Part shown: in pieces, positions 41,020-51,031 of the stretch | How positions within the stretch are numbered: the stretch's first letter is position 1 | Layout of the letters: each line of letters begins with the position of its first letter | Origin: Mycobacterium sp. DL440 | GTDB lineage: Bacteria > Actinomycetota > Actinomycetes > Mycobacteriales > Mycobacteriaceae | Reading direction: 5' to 3' | Assembly: GCF_011745145.1 (NCBI RefSeq) | Contig: NZ_CP050191.1 | Coordinates: 5,073,903-5,137,902 of the forward strand | DNA length: 64,000 nucleotides | The notes under the pieces: generated by a model | Database searches by the model: none | Seen by the model: only the letters and a program-made list of their open reading frames with translations | Told to the model about the DNA's origin: nothing | Translations under genes and position numbers: made by a program

Positions 41020-41505
41020 GTGCCCGACCTCCACCCGAACCTGACCGTGCTGGCTCCCCTGCTCGGCACCTGGGCCGGTCCCGGCGCCGGTGAATATCCG
41101 ACGATCGAGTCGTTCGAGTACCTCGAAGAGATCGCCTTCGGTCACGTTGGCAAGCCGTTCCTGACATACAGTCAGCGCACCAAGGCCCGCGATGACGGTC
41201 GGCCGCTGCACGCCGAGACCGGATACCTGCGAGTTCCGGCTCCCGGCCGGGTCGAATGGGTGCTGGCGCACCCCACCGGCATCACCGAGATTCAGGAAGG
41301 CACCGTGCGTGTCGTCGACGAACGCATCGACATGGAACTGTCCGCGACCACGATCGGGCTGACCGCCTCGGCCAAAAACGTTGCGGCACTGTCACGTTCC
41401 GTCCATGTCGACGGCGACGTACTGACGTACAGCTTGCAGATGGGCGCGGTCGGGCGGCCCCTGCAGCACCACCTTTCCGCCACGCTGACCAGGAAGACCG
41501 AATGA
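41020..41505 (+). CDS. Nitrobindin-like heme beta-barrel (peroxynitrite isomerase type)
   Basis: A 161-aa beta-barrel of the nitrobindin/DUF1794 family. LLGTWAGPGAGEYPTI near residues 11-26 is the hallmark N-terminal motif, and FLTYSQRT, LHAETGYLRV and LAHPTGITEIQEG closely match remembered Rv2717c. These ferric heme proteins isomerise peroxynitrite to nitrate. GTG 41020 fits the family N-terminus; an open frame continues upstream through the SRPBCC gene and is not used. Its stop overlaps the next ATG by 4 nt. Confidence 0.9.
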   Translation: MPDLHPNLTVLAPLLGTWAGPGAGEYPTIESFEYLEEIAFGHVGKPFLTYSQRTKARDDGRPLHAETGYLRVPAPGRVEWVLAHPTGITEIQEGTVRVVDERIDMELSATTIGLTASAKNVAALSRSVHVDGDVLTYSLQMGAVGRPLQHHLSATLTRKTE

Positions 41506-42746
41506 GCCAACAGACGCCGACCGGCAAGATCGCCCTCCCCTCCGACCTCGACGCCGTCACCGACATCGGCGAAGAGGACCATTCGGAAATCGACCCGAGG
41601 GCCGTCGAGCGCATCTGGGAGTCGGTGCGGTACTGGTACGGATCCGGCATGCACCCGGCCATCCAGGTGTGCTTGCGCCGCAACGGAAGAACCGTGCTGA
41701 ATCGGGCCATCGGCCACGGCTGGGGCAACGGTCCCGCCGACGCGCCGGATGCCGAGAAGATTCCCGTCACCACCGCGACCCCGTTCTGCGTCTACTCCGC
41801 GGCCAAGGCGATCAGCACCACCGTGGTGCACATGCTCGTCGAGCAGGGACATTTCTCCCTCGACGACCGGGTCTGCGACTACCTGCCCAGCTACACCAGT
41901 CACGGCAAGGACCGCACCACCATCCGGCATGTGGTGACCCACAGTGCCGGCGTGCCGATCCACACCGGACCGCGTCCCGACGTCACCCGCGTCGACGACA
42001 GCGAGTACACCCGCGAGCAACTGGCCCTGCTGAAACCGGTGTACCGACCAGGTCTGGTGCACATCTATCACGGGCTGACCTGGGGCCCGCTGATCCGCGA
42101 GATCGTCTCGGCAGCCACCGGTCGCAACATCCGAGACATCCTGGCCGACGAGATCCTCGACCCGCTGGGTTTCCGGTGGACCAATTACGGTGTTGCCCCA
42201 GAAGAGGTTCCGTTGGTGGCACCCAGCCACGTCACCGGTAAGCCGCTACCCGCTCCGATCGCCGCAGCGTTCCGGGCCGCAGTGGGCGGGACGCTGGACC
42301 GGATCATCCCCCTCAGCAACACGCCGTTGTTCCTCACCAGCGTCATCCCCTCGTCGACCACCGTGTCCAACGCCGACGAGCTGTCCCGGTTCGCCGAGAT
42401 CCTGCGCCGCGGAGGCGAACTCGACGGGGTCCGGATCATGAAGCCCGAGACACTGCAGGCCGCGACCACACCGTGCCGGCGGATGCGGCCCGACGTGGCG
42501 ACCGGCCTCAAGCCGATGCGCTGGGGCACCGGGTACATGCTCGGCGGAAAGCGCTTCGGGCCGTTCGGCCGCAACACGCCCTCGGCGTTCGGGCACACCG
42601 GCCTCGTCGACATCGCGGTGTGGGCCGACCCGCAGCGCAGCCTGTCGGCCGCGATCGTCAGCAGCGGTAAGCCCGGTGCGCACCGTGAGGCCAACCGCTA
42701 TCCCGCGGTGCTGGACCGGATCGCCGCCGAGATCCCGATCGGCTGA
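41502..42746 (+). CDS. Beta-lactamase-fold serine hydrolase (LipE-like)
   Basis: A 414-aa class C beta-lactamase-superfamily hydrolase. The SxxK motif is SAAK at 99-102, the Tyr motif probably YHG in VHIYHGLTWG, and the third motif HTG in AFGHTGL. Length and motifs are like mycobacterial LipE/EstB-type esterases. No signal peptide is visible, so it acts in the cytosol. ATG 41502 overlaps the nitrobindin stop. Whether it hydrolyses lipid esters or beta-lactams cannot be read. Confidence 0.88.
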   Translation: MSQQTPTGKIALPSDLDAVTDIGEEDHSEIDPRAVERIWESVRYWYGSGMHPAIQVCLRRNGRTVLNRAIGHGWGNGPADAPDAEKIPVTTATPFCVYSAAKAISTTVVHMLVEQGHFSLDDRVCDYLPSYTSHGKDRTTIRHVVTHSAGVPIHTGPRPDVTRVDDSEYTREQLALLKPVYRPGLVHIYHGLTWGPLIREIVSAATGRNIRDILADEILDPLGFRWTNYGVAPEEVPLVAPSHVTGKPLPAPIAAAFRAAVGGTLDRIIPLSNTPLFLTSVIPSSTTVSNADELSRFAEILRRGGELDGVRIMKPETLQAATTPCRRMRPDVATGLKPMRWGTGYMLGGKRFGPFGRNTPSAFGHTGLVDIAVWADPQRSLSAAIVSSGKPGAHREANRYPAVLDRIAAEIPIG

Positions 42747-42764
42747 GTCAGCGCGGAACCTGAG

Positions 42765-43205
42765 TCAGCGCAGCTTCTCCCCGTACACCCGCTCGACGGT
42801 CAGCTTCATCAGTACCCGTCGGTCGGAGACCATCACCGACCGGTATTCGTCCCAATCGGGGTGCTCCCCGGCGGCCTTGCGGTAGTAGTCGACCAGTGCC
42901 TGGACCTCGGGTCCGTGCGGGTCGACTCCCGGCCCGGTGAGCGTCACCGGACCTTCCGCGGTGGCCCAGGACCAGCCGTCGGCACTGGTCACTTCGAGCG
43001 CGGCCCGGGGGTCGCGCCGGAGGTTGACCGTCTTGGCCCGCCCTTCGGTCATCGACACGTAGACGACGCCGGCGGCCCGGTCGAAGTACGGCGTCACCGG
43101 CGACAGTTGAGGGACGCCGGAGGCCTTGATCGTGGCCAGCACGCCCAGCCGGGCCTCGGCGAGCAGATCGCGCGGATCGAACGGGTTAGATGAGGTGACG
43201 GTCAC
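42765..43205 (-). CDS. PPOX-class F420-dependent oxidoreductase (Rv1155-like)
   Basis: A 146-aa split-barrel protein. LGVLATIKASGVPQLSPVTPYF, the GRAKTVNLRRDPRAALEV segment and GEHPDWDEYRSVMVSDRRVL match remembered Rv1155, which binds F420. Rv1155-type enzymes reduce poorly known substrates. GTG 43205 was chosen; TTG 43217 is also in frame and no clear ribosome site is visible. It is divergent from the carboxylase gene with a 49-bp gap. Confidence 0.88.
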   Translation of the reverse strand: MTVTSSNPFDPRDLLAEARLGVLATIKASGVPQLSPVTPYFDRAAGVVYVSMTEGRAKTVNLRRDPRAALEVTSADGWSWATAEGPVTLTGPGVDPHGPEVQALVDYYRKAAGEHPDWDEYRSVMVSDRRVLMKLTVERVYGEKLR

Positions 43206-43254
43206 ATCTGTGCGCAACCGCCGATCGCACGCCTGCTATTCCAGGAGTCTGCCG

Positions 43255-44808
43255 ATGCCCGACGAGCCTCTCCGCGACGATCTCGCCGAACTGCTGCGCC
43301 GGAGGGCGCTGACTGAGGACCCCGGCCGACCGGAGGCGGTGGCCCGCCGCCACGCCGCCGGTGGCCGTACCGCACGAGAGAATATCGCCGACCTCATCGA
43401 TGACGGATCGTTCGTCGAGTACGGGCGGTTCGCGATCGCGGCTCAGCGACAGCGTCGCAGCACCGACGACCTGATCGAACGCACCCCAGCCGACGGTCTA
43501 CTGGCCGGCACGGCACGGATCGACGGCGCCGCGTGTGCGGTGCTCTCGTACGACTACACCGTCTTGGCCGGAACCCAGGGCGCCATCGGCCACCGCAAGA
43601 AGGACCGGTTGTTCGAGATCATCGAGCGGCTGAAGTTGCCGACCGTGTTCTTCGCCGAGGGGGGCGGCGGCCGCCCGGGTGACACCGATATCCCGACGGT
43701 CTCCTCCCTGGAGATCCGGGCATTCGCGTTGTGGGCCGGGCTGTCCGGCCTGGTACCGCGCATTGCCGTGGTCAAGGGCCGGTGTTTCGCCGGCAACGCG
43801 GTAATCGCTGGTGCCGCCGACCTGATCGTCGCGACCGAGGACAGCTCGATCGGGATGGGCGGGCCGGCGATGATCGCCGGCGGTGGCCTCGGCGAGGTCG
43901 CGCCCGACGATGTCGGCCCGATCTCGGTACAGGCGTCCAACGGCGTCGTCGACATTGTCGTGGCGGACGAACAGGAGGCGGTCGCCACCACCAGGAAGCT
44001 GATGGGCTACTTCACCGGAGCGGCCGAGTCCGTTCCGGGACCCGCCGCAGACCAAACAGCCTTGCGCACAATGATTCCCGAACGGGCCCGGCGTGCCTAT
44101 CTGGTGGCACCGATCATCGAGACGCTGGCCGATGCCGGCTCGGTCACCTTCTTGCGCCCGAAGTTCGCCCCGGAGATGGTGACGGCTCTGGCGCGCATCG
44201 ACGGTAGGCCGGTGGGCATCATCGCCAACAACACCATGGTGATGGCCGGCGCCATCACCGCCGCGGCGTCCGACAAAGCCGCCCGGTTCCTGCAGTTGTG
44301 CAATGCATTCGGCCTGCCGGTGGTGTCGCTGGTGGACTGCCCCGGATACATGGTCGGCCCGGCTGCCGAGGCGGAAGCCCTGGTACGGCGCGGGTCCCGA
44401 ATGCTGGTGGCCGGTGCAGCATTGACGGTGCCACTGGTGGCGGTGATCCTGCGGCGCGGTTACGGCCTTGGGGCACAGGCGATGTGCGGTGGCAGCCTCC
44501 ACGAACCGCTGCTCACGGTGGCGTGGCCAGGCGCCCACCTGGGTCCGATGGGCCTGGAGGGCGCTGTCCGGCTCGGTCTGCGGAAGGAACTGGAGGCCAT
44601 CGCCGACGACGATGAGCGCGAGCAGGCGGTACGGGCCGCCACGGCGGCCGCCGAGGAAAACGCGCGGGCGCTCAACTCCGCATCGTTGTTCGAGATCGAC
44701 GATGTCATCGACCCGGCGGAAACCAGGGGGTTGATCGCCGCAACACTGGCCGCGGCCGCTGCGCAGGAACGGCCCGCGGCCCGTCCGAGGTTCATCGACA
44801 CCTGGTGA
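43255..44808 (+). CDS. Acyl-CoA carboxylase beta subunit (carboxyltransferase)
   Basis: A 517-aa carboxyltransferase of the AccD/PccB/MccB family. It has two crotonase-fold halves; GGGGRPGDTD and FAGNAVIAGAADLIVATEDSSIGMGG mark the first, and LVDCPGYMVG plus GYGLGAQAMCGG the second. Such enzymes transfer CO2 from biotin to an acyl-CoA and need a biotinylated alpha subunit, which is not adjacent. Substrate (propionyl, acetyl, methylcrotonyl or geranyl-like) unclear. ATG 43255 has CCAGGAG 7 bases upstream. Confidence 0.88.
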   Translation: MPDEPLRDDLAELLRRRALTEDPGRPEAVARRHAAGGRTARENIADLIDDGSFVEYGRFAIAAQRQRRSTDDLIERTPADGLLAGTARIDGAACAVLSYDYTVLAGTQGAIGHRKKDRLFEIIERLKLPTVFFAEGGGGRPGDTDIPTVSSLEIRAFALWAGLSGLVPRIAVVKGRCFAGNAVIAGAADLIVATEDSSIGMGGPAMIAGGGLGEVAPDDVGPISVQASNGVVDIVVADEQEAVATTRKLMGYFTGAAESVPGPAADQTALRTMIPERARRAYLVAPIIETLADAGSVTFLRPKFAPEMVTALARIDGRPVGIIANNTMVMAGAITAAASDKAARFLQLCNAFGLPVVSLVDCPGYMVGPAAEAEALVRRGSRMLVAGAALTVPLVAVILRRGYGLGAQAMCGGSLHEPLLTVAWPGAHLGPMGLEGAVRLGLRKELEAIADDDEREQAVRAATAAAEENARALNSASLFEIDDVIDPAETRGLIAATLAAAAAQERPAARPRFIDTW

Positions 44809-44867
44809 TCGTCACAGCCTGAGGCGGTGCGGATCTCCACGCCTCTGACCATACGACCGGACCGTTG

Positions 44868-44882
44868 ACTACACGTTGTAGT
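44868..44882. promoter_or_regulatory. BlaI/MecI-like inverted repeat
   Basis: ACTACA-CGT-TGTAGT is a perfect 6-3-6 repeat, 18 bp before ATG 44901. It resembles the ACTACA/TGTAGT half-sites of BlaI/MecI/CopY-type repressors. No such regulator is encoded nearby. Confidence 0.45.
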
Positions 44883-44900
44883 AGACGTAACGTCCGAGGC

Positions 44901-45338
44901 ATGCGGCGGTGGAGTTTCGCTCAATGGGGACTGCTCATCATCTCGCTGTTCCATGTGGTGCAGGCAATCATCGGTTTCATTGCCGAGCCGAGTTTCGCCA
45001 TCGGTCCGGATGCGCCGACCACGCCGATTCTCGGGATGGACTACAACGGCTGGCATGCAGTGGCCGGCCTGGCATTGTTCGGTCCCGGACTGCTTTTGTG
45101 CCGGCGAAAATCGTGGGCCGTGCTCTATCTTCTGCTGGCTGCGGTAGCCGGAGCACTGCCGGGGATCTGGGCGTTCTTCTCCAACCAGGTGGCTTTCATA
45201 TTCGCCTTCCCCAACAACACCACCGACGCGGTAGTGCATCTGGCAACCGCCGCTCTGATGCTGGCAGTGGCAGGTGTGCAGATCTACCGCGATGGTGGCC
45301 TACGCAACTCGTTGTCCGGGCTAACCCTGAAGCGGTGA
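44901..45338 (+). CDS. Small four-helix membrane protein (DUF4383-like)
   Basis: A 145-aa protein with four hydrophobic helices (LLIISLFHVVQAIIGFI first) and the GMDYNGWHAVAGLALFG and TTDAVVHLATAALML segments seen in DUF4383 proteins. Function unknown. ATG 44901 has CGAGG a few bases upstream and the inverted repeat at 44868-44882 just before it. Confidence 0.78.
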   Translation: MRRWSFAQWGLLIISLFHVVQAIIGFIAEPSFAIGPDAPTTPILGMDYNGWHAVAGLALFGPGLLLCRRKSWAVLYLLLAAVAGALPGIWAFFSNQVAFIFAFPNNTTDAVVHLATAALMLAVAGVQIYRDGGLRNSLSGLTLKR

Positions 45339-45641
45339 GCAGATCAGTTAGCTGGACGGGACCTGGGTAACGATTCGGTCACTACCCCTGCTGTCGCAGA
45401 TCACGATCAATTAAGAATGACGACCGGTCTCTGAGACATTTCAAGATCATCGGCCGCATTTCGGCATTATTGAGTCGCAATTCACGGGGCCCGCTGTAAC
45501 ACCGCCACACCCGTCACAGCCGTTTCACAGCGCCGAAGCTTTGCTCGCCTGCGCTGCGGTTACTTTCGAAATCGGGCCGGGGACATCAGCGATCACCAAT
45601 CGCGCCCCAATGAGAATCTGAGAATCCCGAAGGAAATGATC
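45339..45641. other. 303-bp intergenic region, presumed promoter region of the hemophore gene
   Basis: No open frame with coding character, hairpin of note or recognisable IdeR box was found. The middle part (about 45400-45490) is AT-richer than its surroundings. It presumably carries the promoter and leader of the exported heme-binding protein. Confidence 0.5.
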
Positions 45642-46040
45642 ATGAAATTCACTGGTATTACCGCGCGTCGTGGAATTGCCGGCGCTTGTGCCGCGGGCCT
45701 GCTCGGCGGGGTGGCCGCCGCAATGATCGGCGCACCGGCGGCGTCCGCCGCACCCGACTGCAGCGCCAGCGGGGTGGCCGGCACGGTCAGCAACACCACC
45801 GGCGCCGCGCGCGCCTATCTGGACAGCCACCCGGGCGCCAACCAGGCCGTGACCGCCGCGTTCGCCCAACCGCGTCCGCAGGCCGCGGCCACGCTGCGTG
45901 GTTACTTCACCGCCAACCCGCAGGAGTACACCGACCTGCGCGGCATCCTGGCCCCCATCGGGGACACGCAGCGTGCGTGCAACGTGACGGCACTCTCGCC
46001 CGAGCTCGCCTCGGCCTACTCGGAGTTCATGGCCGGGTAG
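45642..46040 (+). CDS. Secreted heme-binding protein (mycobacterial hemophore family)
   Basis: A 132-aa exported protein. A Sec signal peptide ends near ASAAPDC (about residue 38). The mature part is helical with two Cys (CSASG, RACNVTA) and the AYLDSHPGANQAVTAAF and LRGYFTANPQEYTDLRGI segments found in Rv0203-like hemophores, which take heme from the medium. ATG 45642 has AAGGA 7 bases upstream; ATG 45636 is too close to it. It stands alone and its partner MmpL-type transporter is not in the window. Confidence 0.85.
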   Translation: MKFTGITARRGIAGACAAGLLGGVAAAMIGAPAASAAPDCSASGVAGTVSNTTGAARAYLDSHPGANQAVTAAFAQPRPQAAATLRGYFTANPQEYTDLRGILAPIGDTQRACNVTALSPELASAYSEFMAG

Positions 46041-46087
46041 CCCACTGGATACCGTGGAGGCAGGCCGACACACGTCAAGGAGGACGG

Positions 46088-48028
46088 ATGGCGAACCCGT
46101 GGCAGGTGGTCAGAGGTACGAAGGTGGCGGGACAATCGGCCACCCGCGTACGTAAGCGAAACCCGTCTCCGCTGGAACCGGCCTGGACACCACCGCAGGC
46201 CCGCTATGGCGTCGGGATCCACCACAACGTGGCGGTCCGTGCCTCCGACGGCACGGTGCTTCGCGCCGACATCCACTATCCGACGGTTCCCGAGACCGGG
46301 GCACCGGCACCGGGGCCGTTCCCTGTGCTGTTGTCCATCACCCCCTACGGCAAGAAGGCCCCGCCGCCGGCCGCCCAGATCGGTGGCGGGGCCACCCCGT
46401 ACCTGATCCGGCGCGGCTATATCGAGGTGATGGCCGACGTGCGGGGCACCGGCGCCTCGGGCGGATCGTTCGAGATGCTGGGCGCCGTCCAGGTCCAAGA
46501 CGGTGTCGACTTGGTGAATTGGGCTGCACGGCTGCCTAATTCGAATGGCAAGGTCGGGATGTTCGGCATCTCCTACCTGGCCATCAACCAGATTCTCACG
46601 GCCGCGGCGGTCGGCCCTGACTCACCGTTGAAGGCGATTTTCCCGGTGATGGCCGCCAATGACTTCTACCGCGATGTGGTCACCATGGGCGGCGTGCCGC
46701 ACATGCGCACGGTGCGCGCCTATGGCGCGGTCTATTCATTGCTCAACGTGGTCAACCCGGTGTTGGAGTTCGCCAAACGCGGCACTCATGAGCGCCCCCG
46801 GGTCGGTGGCCTGGCCGCGGTGCGCCAGCGCGGACGTGACCAGCGCCAGTACTTCCGGACCATGATCAGCGACGCGACCGCCGGCGGGGACACCGCTTTC
46901 GACGGGCCGTTCTGGGACACCATGCGGGCCTCGGACGTGCTGCCCGAGATCGCGAACAACAACGTTGCGGTCTTCCTGATCGGCGGCTGGCACGACGCAT
47001 TCCAGCGCGGTGCCCCGCTGAATTACGCCGCGCTGCAGAACGCCTACACCGGACGGCCGCCGAACGCTCCGATGGAGCCCGGCCAACCGCTCTCGGACCG
47101 GGTGCAATTGATGATGGGCCCCTGGTACCACGTCTCAGACATGGACGGGCTGCACGTCCATGCGTTGCAGTTGCGCTGGTTCGACCGATGGCTCAAGGAC
47201 GACATCAACGCCGAGGTGACAGGCCCGCCCATCCGCTTCCAGGCCATCGGCAGCTCGGAATGGTTCCAGGCGCAGGATTACCCGTTCCCGGAAGCCACGC
47301 CGACCCCGATGTACCTGGCCGAGGGCGGGCACCTTGTCGAGGAACCGTCTGCCGAACAGACCGAGGCCACGCTGCGCTACACGGTGCGCGGTCCGATATC
47401 CGGCCGCAGCCTGGAGCAGTGGACCCTCGGAATGGGCAGTTTCATGGCCGCCCAGACGGGTCGGCGCATCCGCTACGACCTGGACAACCGTCGCCTGCAG
47501 CGCGAGGCCCTGACCTACACCACGGACGAGTTTGCCGAAGCCCAACTCATCGCCGGCCCAGTCACTTTGACTGTGCACGCGACGGCTGACAGCACCGAGA
47601 CCCTGTGGGTGGCACACCTCGACGACGTGGCACCGGACGGGGCCAGCCGACCGCTGACCCAGGGCGCCCTGCTCGGATCGCACCGCGCGCTGGATCCGGA
47701 GAAGACGTGGCACGCGCCGGACGGAACGATTCTGCGGCCGCACCACGTCAGCACCCGCGCCGCCGTCGAGCCGGTGGTGCCCGGTGAGCTGACCCGTTAC
47801 GACCTGGAGGTCTTCCCCACCGCAGCGCTGATCGAACCGGGCCATCGGCTACGGCTGACGCTGACCACCTACGACTTCCCCCACCTGGTGCCCACCCAGC
47901 CGGCCCGGCAGGCGCTGGCCGGCGGCACCTACCGGATCCGGCAGGGCGGGGACGCGCCGTCGAGCCTGCTCATCCCACTGGCCGATCCCGCGGCGTTCAC
48001 TCCGGACGAGTCGCGCGGAGGTACGTAA
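46088..48028 (+). CDS. CocE/NonD-family alpha/beta hydrolase
   Basis: A 646-aa S15/CocE-type serine hydrolase. The nucleophile is Ser 162 in GMFGISYLA, the acid is in GGWHDAF and the catalytic His in MMGPWYH. The C-terminal 220 residues form the jelly-roll X-Pro dipeptidyl-peptidase domain (GPVTLTVHATADS ... HRLRLTLTTYDFP). The family hydrolyses esters and amides; the substrate is unknown. ATG 46088 has AAGGAGG 4-5 bases upstream. Its last 32 bp overlap the convergent methyltransferase gene. Confidence 0.9.
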   Translation: MANPWQVVRGTKVAGQSATRVRKRNPSPLEPAWTPPQARYGVGIHHNVAVRASDGTVLRADIHYPTVPETGAPAPGPFPVLLSITPYGKKAPPPAAQIGGGATPYLIRRGYIEVMADVRGTGASGGSFEMLGAVQVQDGVDLVNWAARLPNSNGKVGMFGISYLAINQILTAAAVGPDSPLKAIFPVMAANDFYRDVVTMGGVPHMRTVRAYGAVYSLLNVVNPVLEFAKRGTHERPRVGGLAAVRQRGRDQRQYFRTMISDATAGGDTAFDGPFWDTMRASDVLPEIANNNVAVFLIGGWHDAFQRGAPLNYAALQNAYTGRPPNAPMEPGQPLSDRVQLMMGPWYHVSDMDGLHVHALQLRWFDRWLKDDINAEVTGPPIRFQAIGSSEWFQAQDYPFPEATPTPMYLAEGGHLVEEPSAEQTEATLRYTVRGPISGRSLEQWTLGMGSFMAAQTGRRIRYDLDNRRLQREALTYTTDEFAEAQLIAGPVTLTVHATADSTETLWVAHLDDVAPDGASRPLTQGALLGSHRALDPEKTWHAPDGTILRPHHVSTRAAVEPVVPGELTRYDLEVFPTAALIEPGHRLRLTLTTYDFPHLVPTQPARQALAGGTYRIRQGGDAPSSLLIPLADPAAFTPDESRGGT

Positions 48029-48590
48029 GCCTTCCGGCCAGCCGGATGTGCCCGGATCCCACCACCGTGCAGTCGAATCCGGCTTCCTCGAACAGCCCAG
48101 GCAGGGCGTCCCCGCGCACGTCGACGACGTGCAGTCTGCCGCCTGGCCGCAGCACCCGGAACAGCTCGCGGGCGGCCGCGATCTTGGTCGCTTCGTCGAG
48201 GTGGTGCAGCATCATCGACGACAGCGCCCGGTCGAACTCGCCGCAGTCGAACGGCAGTTCCTGGGCGTAGGCCCGGGTGAAACCGATACCGGTCATACCC
48301 TTGGCTTTTCGATCTGCCCGCCGCAGCGCCCGGGGATCGGGGTCCGTCCCGATGATATCGGCGCCGGAACATGCCTTCTTGGCGCGGACGGTGAGATTAC
48401 CGGTTCCACAACCTATTTCGATGACGCGCTGGCCTGCTGAGAGTCCGGCCTGCGCGACCAGTTGCCGGTAGGCGGGGTTCATCCCCAAGACCCGCGTCAG
48501 CAGGTCGTAGCCGGGCAGGAACGCGTCATGGCCCCCGGCAGGCAGGTAGTCATGCCGGTTTGTCAGACGATGTGGACGATGTTCGGTCAT
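47997..48590 (-). CDS. SAM-dependent methyltransferase
   Basis: A 197-aa class I methyltransferase. The SAM motif is VIEIGCGTGNLTV near residues 56-68, with GTDPDPRALRRA and DRALSSMMLHHL as further motifs and LRPGGRLHVVD as strand 5. It resembles UbiE/phospholipid methyltransferase-like enzymes; the acceptor is unknown. ATG 48590 is chosen (GGAG just upstream); ATG 48599 is equally possible. It is divergent from an AraC gene. Confidence 0.87.
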   Translation of the reverse strand: MTEHRPHRLTNRHDYLPAGGHDAFLPGYDLLTRVLGMNPAYRQLVAQAGLSAGQRVIEIGCGTGNLTVRAKKACSGADIIGTDPDPRALRRADRKAKGMTGIGFTRAYAQELPFDCGEFDRALSSMMLHHLDEATKIAAARELFRVLRPGGRLHVVDVRGDALPGLFEEAGFDCTVVGSGHIRLAGRLTYLRATRPE

Positions 48591-48664
48591 GAACTCCATG
48601 ATCCAGAGGGTTCCAACGGGATAGTTGGGTGAAGATTGGCGATATCTGGATTATCTTTGGCGCT

Positions 48665-49543
48665 GTGCCCGAAATGTCTCGCTTGGTGCGCCACCGCGAC
48701 GGCGTCCCGGTCTACCGGTACTGGACTGATCGCGACGTGCCGCCGGTGTCGGTGGCGCGGGGAAAGCGCGCGGAACTGCCCGAGCATCGGCCGCACATCC
48801 ACGATTTCCCGGTGCTCTGGTACGTACCGACCGAGGATGTGGTCTACGTCGTGGCAGCAGGTGAGGTGATCGACCCACGGCCGCTGACCGCCGAGGCCGA
48901 CGGGATCGGCGTGTACTTCGACCCCACTGCGCTGGGACACGACGCCGCGTCTCCCTGGCCCACCTGGCAGGCCCACCCGCTGCTGTTCCCGTTCCTCCAC
49001 GGCCGATCCGGCGGGCTACTGCAACTGAACGTACCCGCCGATCGACAGCCACTGTGGGACAACACCATCCGATCGATCGAGGAGGAATTGGCCGCCCGGT
49101 GTCAGGGCTACCGCCAAGCGGTGCTCGCCCATCTGACCCTGCTGCTCATCGACCTGGCCCGGCTGGCCGACGATGTGGTGAGCGACCTGCGGCGCAGCGG
49201 CGAGCCGTTGCTGGCCGAGGTATTCATGGTGATCGACCGCCGACTGTCGGGGCCACTGTCGCTGAGTGACGTCGCCGATGAGGTCGGAATGACAGCGGGC
49301 CATCTCACCACTTTGGTGCGCCGGCGGACTGGACGCCCCGTCGGCGAGTGGATCAACGAGCGGAGGATGAGCCGGGCACGCGACCTGCTCGGCGAAACGG
49401 ACTTACCCGTGGCCGAAGTCGCCAAGCGGGTGGGAATGGCCGACCCTGGATACTTCAGCCGCCAGTTCCGCCGGGTACACGGTGTGTCACCGCGGGAGTG
49501 GCGCAAACCGGCCACCTCCGGCATCAGAACCGAATCACCTTGA
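48665..49543 (+). CDS. AraC-family regulator
   Basis: A 292-aa regulator. An N-terminal cupin-like sensor (HIHDFPVLWYVPTEDVVYVVAAGEV) precedes the C-terminal double HTH (LSLSDVADEVGMTAGHLTTL and VAEVAKRVGMADPGYFSRQF). GTG 48665 or ATG 48674 is likely; the open frame continues to 48629, but the AT-rich 48629-48660 looks like promoter DNA. It is divergent from the methyltransferase gene, which may be its target. Confidence 0.87.
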   Translation: MPEMSRLVRHRDGVPVYRYWTDRDVPPVSVARGKRAELPEHRPHIHDFPVLWYVPTEDVVYVVAAGEVIDPRPLTAEADGIGVYFDPTALGHDAASPWPTWQAHPLLFPFLHGRSGGLLQLNVPADRQPLWDNTIRSIEEELAARCQGYRQAVLAHLTLLLIDLARLADDVVSDLRRSGEPLLAEVFMVIDRRLSGPLSLSDVADEVGMTAGHLTTLVRRRTGRPVGEWINERRMSRARDLLGETDLPVAEVAKRVGMADPGYFSRQFRRVHGVSPREWRKPATSGIRTESP

Positions 49544-49599
49544 TAACAGAGGGGTTACGCCGGGCGCGGCCACAGTAGGTGCAACTCAGGCGTTGTTAG

Positions 49600-50889
<1,290 letters not shown>

Positions 50890-50895
50890 GCCACG

Positions 50896-50947
50896 TTCGT
50901 AACGCCATGGCGGAGAATCGGCCGAAATCTCGCCGTGGCGCTACGAA
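50896..50947 (+). terminator. Hairpin after the antigen-85 gene
   Basis: Arms 50896-50916 and 50928-50947 pair over about 20 bp with two mismatches and one bulged base; the loop is 50917-50927. It starts 7 bp after the TGA. No T-tract follows, in line with many mycobacterial terminators. Confidence 0.6.
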
Positions 50948-51031
50948 TGCGGAGATGTCATCACAGGAAGAGATGACTTTCATCAAGAACTATCGTTGGA
51001 CTTGATCAGCTGAAGCGGCTGTCATGAAGGC

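Noticed and set aside
42743..42771. A 12-bp direct repeat CTGAGTCAGCGC (42743-42754 and 42760-42771) between two convergent genes
   Set aside because: Short, GC-rich and without inverted symmetry; probably chance or a small duplication at the gene ends.
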